Shown here one piece after another: positions 58,101 to 64,000 of a stretch of 64,000 nt of DNA (the stretch's first letter is position 1; each line of letters opens with the position of its first letter). Below the pieces are notes generated by a model. It was not told where the DNA came from. It ran no database searches and saw only the letters and a program-made list of their open reading frames with translations. Source of the stretch: Cinnamomum chago (Eukaryota; Streptophyta; Magnoliopsida; Laurales; Lauraceae). Location of the stretch: assembly GCA_038049695.1 (NCBI GenBank), contig CP142452.1, positions 71,429,501 to 71,493,500 on the forward strand, read 5' to 3'. Position numbers and translations under genes: made by a program.

Positions 58101-61100
58101 GGTGAAAGAGTGTAAAACTATAACTTCATAAGTACAACTATTTAAGTCATACTATGACAAGGTGAGAAGCCACCAAACATCGAGTAGTGTAAAACTATAA
58201 CTTTATAACTATAAATATTTAAGTCGTACTCTGACAAGTTGAGAAGCCACCAAACATCGAGTAACCTCCCAAAAAAAATTTTTCCTTTTTTCCTCTTGCA
58301 TAAGTTTATTTTAAGGTTTAGGTAACTTCTTTTCTTCCTAATCTATCAGGTATACCTGAGTCCTATCAGGCTTAGCACAGTTAGATCAGTAACTACTACT
58401 GAGATTTACATGCTCTTCATGAACAGCACAGTGCATTTCCAGATGATTGTTGAGAACAATCACTCTTTTCTCCCTGGACAGTATGGGGAAATGTTAGTGA
58501 GTGACTATATTTAATAAAGATACAGGGTTTTTTATAATTAGGACAAATATAGTTCTTTTTCTTTACCCAAAAAAATTTTTTGAAAAACACAAGTGAGCGA
58601 GCGAAGGGGGGTGGGGGGGGGTTGGTTTTGAATATTCATTCACTGGAAACCCAGCAGATTTATTTATTGTAGGAAAGGAACCAACAAACATCCTCATTTG
58701 AAAGCCAAACCCATTGGGTGAGTTAATGACAAATCTTTTTATAAGGCTTTGGAGTCAACTTCGATGGAGCAATCTCCAAGTTTGTAGGTTTGGTTTGGGT
58801 TTGGCTCCCACTAAAGCTGAAGCTCTCTGTTGGCTGGTGGTAGGCGGCAATGTTTCAACGATAGACAATCTCATAAGAGTGCCATTTCATAATCCATTTC
58901 AGACATATGCTCTTTATGCGGGAAGGAGAGGAATACAATTAATAATTTATTTTTACATTGTGGCACATCTTCCTCCTTTTTATGATTGTGGTTGTGGATT
59001 ATTGCTGTGGAAGTTGTTCTATTCGCTATCATTTGGTCTATGGAAGAGAGGAATGAAAGGACTAGCATTAATGTCATCGGATGCATTGCACTATGGTTAA
59101 GGATAGCAAAGTCAGCCATCAAAAGGAAGGAATTCAATAATTCAAAGATAAAAAGCATCTTGCACTTATCAGCATACTAAAAGGCAAAGAAATTGAAAAA
59201 TCAATCTCCTCTGAATGTTACGTGCAAATTTAATGATGGTGGTGCAAGTAGAGGTAAGCCAAGTCCGGCGGGTATTAGCAACATTCTTTAAAATCATAAA
59301 GGGGAGGTGTTAATATTCTCCAGCAATGAAGGCTAGAAGATTGAAAGAGGTGGAGGTATTGGCTGTTCTAGATGCTATTTGGATTTTTTTTTCATGATAG
59401 ACAAATAGTGGAAAGCGACTCATCAATGCTCTTTTGTGAATAATCATAGGAGGAAGGCCCACGAAAATTCTTCTTTTATTTTCAAGAGATTTAGCATTTG
59501 TCCTTACCAATCTAAGTCAATAGCAAGTAGGTACATCAGCTAATGGGATGGCAGCATCTTTAGCTAAGCAAGGGCCAGGAAGGGATATCAAACTCTCTAT
59601 GCTCTTTCGGCATACTTTGTTTCAAGTGTGTACCTTTTTTATCTTAATAATATTTACCTGATACTGATAAAGAAAATTATGGTTAGAAGGGCATCTATGC
59701 TTAATAATTGATAAAATGTTAAAATGACAAAATACTCTCAAATCTCAATAAAAAAAATTCCTTAAAAAGAATCTCTTAAAGTCTTAAAACAATAAGAATG
59801 TCTTTCACAAGTTGCAACACCCACTCAAAACACAAAAGTCATTTAAAAAAGAGATAATTCAATTTCTTCCTTTCGTGTGTGCGTACACTCATGCACGTGT
59901 GCAGGGTTTAACAAAGGTCGCAAAGCTCATACCTTCAGCCAATCATACATTGTCAAAGATGTAGCTGTGCATGACCAGTCGAGCACACATCGTAACTCGT
60001 AAAGAAATGGTAGAGCACGATAAAGACGGAAGCCTAAATAATTTATCTGTGACACTTTACTGGTCAAAAATTGCCGATACAACATACTTTTATTGGGAAG
60101 TCCATATCGAATCTGTAAGGCCTGAAGTGCTAGAGAAACTGCTTTTGTGAGATAGATAGCACGGAGCGCAAATCCTCCTGCACTTTGGCGTAATGGTTCC
60201 AAATACCAAGCATAATCTGTGGCTGAGTATGTGAACAGGACAAGATTGAAAAGATAGAAGATGACCTTTCCCGTTGCAAACGAACAGAGATAAATAATGC
60301 GGTCAAGAACAATCAAGAAAAAGATAACCTTCAACAAGATGGAAAAAGAAAACAGTTAAAGGCTATCCACTTCATGAACCAAGGAGAAGATCTTGCATAC
60401 AAATACTTTGTATCAGAAATTAAGAGCAATAAAGAAATTGTTAATTGATGTAAATAAATAAGTGTTCTATTACATTGAGAGCACTAACAAACACACACAC
60501 ACGAAAATTCCTACATGGATGGAGGTACTTAAATAAGTGCCTCATAAATTTCCAGTCAGTTATAATTTAGTAAGGGAATACTCCAGTGCATGCACAGTCA
60601 ATTACATAGTACACCCACTGCAATTAAACACTCGGGTCCATGCACTGCATACACAGTCAATTACATAGCATGCCCATTGCAATTAGACACTCAGGTCCAT
60701 ATCAGTAATCAGAACATCCCATTAGGTTTAGTCTATTTTGATACGCTCTTGAAAAAAATAATACAAATAAAGAAGGGCTTAACCATCTGATCGATACTTT
60801 TCAAAATGGGTGACTCAGATTTATCTTATTAAGAAAAAAATCCGTATCGTCAATCTAATTGATCAACTTTCTATGATTGGATTGCTTTGACTTCAAAGGA
60901 CAACTTCAATCAGGCAATACTAACCATTTCAATTTTGGTGGTAAAAAAAAAAAAAAATGGACTGCTCAATGGAAATAAACAGGTTAATCAATCAATGTGG
61001 TTGATCTATTTTCTATGATTGGATTGCTTTGACTTCAGGATTTGGCCCGGGATAGACTGGAATGGTGAAACAGAACATGTAGCTAACCCCAACATGACTG

Positions 61101-64000
61101 GCACAAGCTATGCTGTCGGGATACAGATACAGATAATGACACTAATACAGGGATTGAGGATACAAGTCCTCACTTTTGAAAATTTAGGACATGGATACAG
61201 ATACAGGTGTCCTAATTCTTTCATTATATTCACTTTTGAATCAATGAAAATATCATTGTTTATATTCCTTTCTAGCATCTTTTATGTTGTTAAGTAAGAA
61301 AATTCAAAGAATTAAATGAAAGAAACGACTTGGTAAGTAGGATATGTTAAACTTGTACCATAGAAGTATCCGTGCAGTATTGGGTACAAATACATTTGTC
61401 ATATCAGTCTGAGACGGATACGTTGGGCTTGTACAAGTATCAAAGTATCATAAGGCACAAGGCTTTGATGATCGATACCTTTCAAAATGGGTGACTCTGA
61501 TTTATCTTATTAAGAAAACATCCCTATCGTCAATCTAATTGATCAACTTTCTATGATTGGATTGCTTAGACTTCAAAGGACAACTTCAATCAGCCAACCT
61601 AACCATTTCAATTGTGGTGTCGAAAAAATGGAATGTTAATGGAATTGATCCAATATTTAGATTGTTAAGATGATCTCAAAAACATGATTTCACTACATGA
61701 CAGATCACAAGTAAGAACATCATGTGTACAATCATGTTGGCAATATGGATTTTCCAAGTATCAACTTGTACTATCTGCATGTGCATTTGGATGGAGATCA
61801 TTGTCACAACCATGAGAATGTGGGTTTAAGTTAGCTTATATTTTCAAAATAACTAAATGATGGGATCACCTTTCCAAAACAAATAGACTGTCCAAGGGAC
61901 AAAAACCAAAAAGTACAACTGCTTTACTATTCCCTATTTGGTAAAATATGCAGTGTCTTTAGTTTTTTTTACTATAGAGAGAAAAATAAACAATGTGCAA
62001 TTCTCTAATTGTAGCAACTTATCCACTTTAACCTGGCATACATGCTTGCCAAGATGGGCTTCTTGATGGATGAAGAACAGGACAAAAAATACATGATTTG
62101 AATGGTCCTAAACATCCAATTAGTACAACCGGATGGGCATATGTAGTAATGGAGAGTGATCCAAAATCCAAAATCAATCGGCAAAATGACAAGGTTGAGT
62201 GCTTAGTGTGATTCATGGTGCAAGTGTTCAGGAGTGGGCTCCACCTGAGGGATAGTATTGAAAAGTATTTATGCAGCCTCTACTAACACCTCGAGGTTTT
62301 GGTAGGAATTGTTAGCTGAGGAAATTTAATATGGTATCAAAGTCAACCAGTCGTGAGTTTGAATCCCAAGAGGAACGACTCAGTGATAAAAAAAAAATAT
62401 GCGTGCCGCTAAAAGTGCGCCGACCAGTTTCTACCTGTGGTGAAGTGTTGAGGAGTGGGCTCCACCCAAAGGGGAGTAATGAAAAGCATTTATGCTTCTA
62501 CTAACACCTTGAGGTTTTGGTAGGAATGGTTAGTTAAACAAATTTAAGATGATATCAAGCCAACCGGTCGTGAGTTCGAATCCCAGGAGGAACGACTCGG
62601 CCCTAAAAAAAGTGCGTGTCGCCAAAAGTGCGCCGACCAGGTTCCACTTGAGAGGGAGTGTTAAGGAGTCCACCCGAGGGGGGTATTGAAAAGTATTTAT
62701 GCAGCCTCTACTAACACCTCGAGGTTTTGGTAGGAATGAATAGCCGAGGAAATTTAACAGCAAGCTCCATCCTTCATAGGGCCCACAAATCAGAAGGCCC
62801 AGGTTGGTTTGCATTATGCTAACTGTACAGTAGATGAGTTGTCTTTGTTTAGCAAATTGGGTTAAAGACATAATATACTCTAGAACAGAAGTTAATTGTA
62901 AATCAAGGGATGCATACCATTAAGAGGAATACAAACTCTTTTGGAAATTGATCTTCGAGTTGATAAACTTCAAAAAATTTGCTGTTGTTCTTTATAACAG
63001 ACTGGTAGAAAATGGCAACCAAAAAGAAAACAGCCAAATCTGCACCGAATATGTATGCATAGAGATCGACTTCTCTTTTACCTCCTCCAATCACTGATAT
63101 TATAGGGTAAGGAAATCCTATCTCTACAGTGAGCCCCATTTTCTGTGCTTTACGAATCTCAGCCGCAACATCAGCTGCAGGAGTCAGTGATCTATACCAC
63201 TCTGTAGCTGGACACCCATCTAAAGGAGAAGCATAAACAACTTCAAAAACCGCAAGGGCCACATTCAAGTTCTCTTGACTTCTTTCAATGCTTTGAACAC
63301 GGACCCAGCTTGGAGAATGACATGAAGTAGGGATGTTTTCTTTGCATCTTTCTTCATGAGCTGCAACAAGCAATTTGTTTACTCCAGATTCTATCCTCTC
63401 TGGCTGAATCCCATCGTCAGGCCAGTCAGTAACTTCTAGAGACAGTTGCAAAAAATGAGGAGGAGATTCCGCTCCCAATGTCAGTGACTTCCAATATCTA
63501 GAAAAACTCCTTCCAATCACTTTCAAGACATTTGTTACCGGTAAAAGCAGACATCTTACCCTCTTCCACAAGCTTGAACTCTCAAAAACTTCTTCCTGGT
63601 AGAGGTTTTTCCTTTTCAAAAACTTGAATTCTGCAATTGACTCCCATTCCCCATCTTTTGCAGTTATTGAACTTTGAAGAAGGGTCGATATATACACCAG
63701 AAAGAGAGGCAATGTACTTATAACAAATGCCGACCTAATTTTTTGAGCGGGAAAGCCTAACTTTTGCAGCAGACTCGAATGAAAACTCAACCCACAGTGC
63801 TGTATAATGATTTGATACACATACTGAAGTAAAATGTTCACCTCTGTGTAGATTAGCATGATTACCCAAAACATGAAACTTGGACCAGAATTTACACACA
63901 AAGCATACAAGAAAAGAGCTGCAAGGTAGACCATAGACAACAAACTGAAATTCCAAAGGAACACAAGAACAAAGCAGCAGTAGCAAACAACATCGTTATT
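52108..64000 (-). CDS. PIEZO mechanosensitive ion channel, C-terminal part (5' end outside window)
   Basis: Seven exons on the complement, 62918-64000 (continues past the edge), 59933-60328, 57638-57796, 54781-55284, 53459-53603, 53185-53329 and 52108-52243, join in phase to 855 residues. That is about a third of the roughly 2,450-residue plant PIEZO. PIEZO trimers are mechanically gated cation channels; in plants they act in root-tip and vacuolar-membrane mechanics. The first exon holds membrane helices (FLWNFSLLSMVYLAALFLYAL). The second holds the anchor block LGFRLYRALPFLYELR..LDWSCT. The third has the outer helix TKFCSGICLFFVLICVIWAPML. The fourth and fifth form the extracellular cap (MYSSGNPTNIANPI, GNPPWWSFHD). 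The sixth has the inner helix FSIWGIYITFVLAVGRFIR. The last ends YRSPHMLLEYTQPD. No lesion is visible. Four introns exceed 1 kb; three of them hold transposon sequences. Confidence 0.95.
56233..56605 (+). mobile_element. TRIM with foldback first LTR, in a PIEZO intron
   Basis: The right LTR is 56391-56605 (TGTCACGCTTG to GGGTCGTTACA, 215 bp). It is preceded by a 46-bp internal domain with primer-binding site TGGTATCAGAGCT (56347-56359) and purine tract GGTGAGGGAG. The left copy is not a normal LTR but a hairpin: arms 56233-56280 and 56297-56344 match at 43 of 48 positions around a 16-bp loop, and each arm equals the 3' end of the LTR. The flanks CCAAG (56228-56232) and CCAAC (56606-56610) are a plausible TSD with one change. 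Confidence 0.75.
56868..57030 (+). repeat. 77-bp tandem repeat with perfect hairpin
   Basis: Units start at 56868 and 56945, with a partial third at 57022. Each contains ATTTGGAAAGAAAG and its exact complement CTTTCTTTCCAAAT, separated by 9 bp. It lies in the PIEZO intron between the third and fourth exons of this window. Confidence 0.9.
58110..58265 (+). repeat. 77-bp tandem duplication
   Basis: Copies start at 58110 and 58187 (GTGTAAAACTATAACTT). They share GAGAAGCCACCAAACATCGAGTA. Intronic in the PIEZO gene. Confidence 0.85.
58690..59560 (+). pseudogene. LINE 3' fragment: zinc-binding and RNase H regions
   Basis: Plus-strand frames, repeatedly shifted, give a zf-RVT block (PTKAEALCWLVVGGNVSTIDNLI) and then an RNase H-like block: FNDGGASRGKPSPAGISNIL (canonical FDGSSRGNPGPAGIG.L), NHKGEVLIFSS, EVEVLAVLDAIWIF and IVESDSSML. 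This is the end of a plant LINE ORF2, opposite in orientation to the PIEZO gene that hosts it. It carries stops and is non-functional. No TSD was found. Confidence 0.75.
60585..60700 (+). repeat. About 60-bp tandem duplication
   Basis: Two copies share ACAGTCAATTACATAG and CAATTA(A/G)ACACTC(A/G)GGTCCAT. In the PIEZO intron after the first exon of this window. Confidence 0.8.
60789..61630 (+). repeat. Direct repeat pair, about 155 bp, 680 bp apart
   Basis: Copies at 60789-60945 and 61469-61630 share ATCGATAC.TTTCAAAATGGG, CTATGATTGGATTGCTT and ACTTCAAAGGACAACTTCAATC. A third partial piece is at about 60998-61040. The sequence between includes ATACAGATACAG-like repeats. Intronic. Confidence 0.8.
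62225..62759 (+). mobile_element. Three-LTR TRIM of the second family, in a PIEZO intron
   Basis: Three LTRs of 107, 104 and 101 bp (62225-62331, 62446-62549, 62659-62759) alternate with two internal domains (62332-62445 and 62550-62658). LTRs start TGTT(C/G/A)AGGAGT and end AAATTTAA(T/G/C)A. The primer-binding sites are TGGTATCAAAGTC (62332-62344) and TGATATCAAGCC (62550-62561). A perfect 5-bp duplication GCAAG (62220-62224 and 62760-62764) flanks the whole array, so it behaves as one insertion. Same family as 33746-34080. Non-coding. Confidence 0.88.

Overview
The window is plant nuclear DNA, almost certainly from an angiosperm. It is AT-rich, genes are split by introns with GT..AG borders, and the recognisable proteins (DMP/DUF679, FANTASTIC FOUR, IRKI/DUF641, plant PIEZO) are typical of or restricted to plants. 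The sequence does not fix the species. A woody, repeat-rich lineage such as a magnoliid is a guess only.

Genes, left to right: a single-exon DMP membrane-protein gene (8873-9568, +); a single-exon FAF-domain gene (16006-16737, +); a four-exon DNase I-like endonuclease/exonuclease/phosphatase gene (30032-33419, -); a four-exon SpoU/TrmH-type RNA 2'-O-methyltransferase gene (38416-42920, -); and the last seven exons of a PIEZO mechanosensitive channel gene (52108 to beyond the right edge, -). These genes show no operon-like or pathway link. They are isolated genes separated by repeats.

Most of the rest is transposable-element DNA, and several elements can be bounded to the base by target-site duplications (TSDs). 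They include: a tandem TRIM array with 45-bp internal domains (1-835); a CACTA-like end (to 2169); two copies of a Mutator-like MITE family (13539-14040 and 45352-45857); two oppositely oriented hAT-like MITEs rich in AACCG (14887-15380 and 28796-29307); a Harbinger-like MITE (17039-17428); an RTE-type reverse transcriptase fragment (about 19376-19880); a tRNA-derived SINE with a 17-bp TSD (25686-25918); a second TRIM family (33746-34080, and a three-LTR copy at 62225-62759 inside a PIEZO intron); a solo LTR in a methyltransferase intron (40452-40709); and a nearly complete but decayed L1-type LINE (45218-51459) with one of the Mutator-like MITEs nested in its 3' end.

The most interesting object is a 2.25-kb Pack-MULE (22710-24960). 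It has about 120-bp terminal inverted repeats, a perfect 9-bp TSD, and inside it a long open fragment of an IRKI (DUF641) gene lacking both ends, next to a fragment of LINE ORF1 related to the LINE in this same window. A second theme is compound TRIMs: three-LTR copies in two families, and one copy whose first LTR has become a foldback hairpin.
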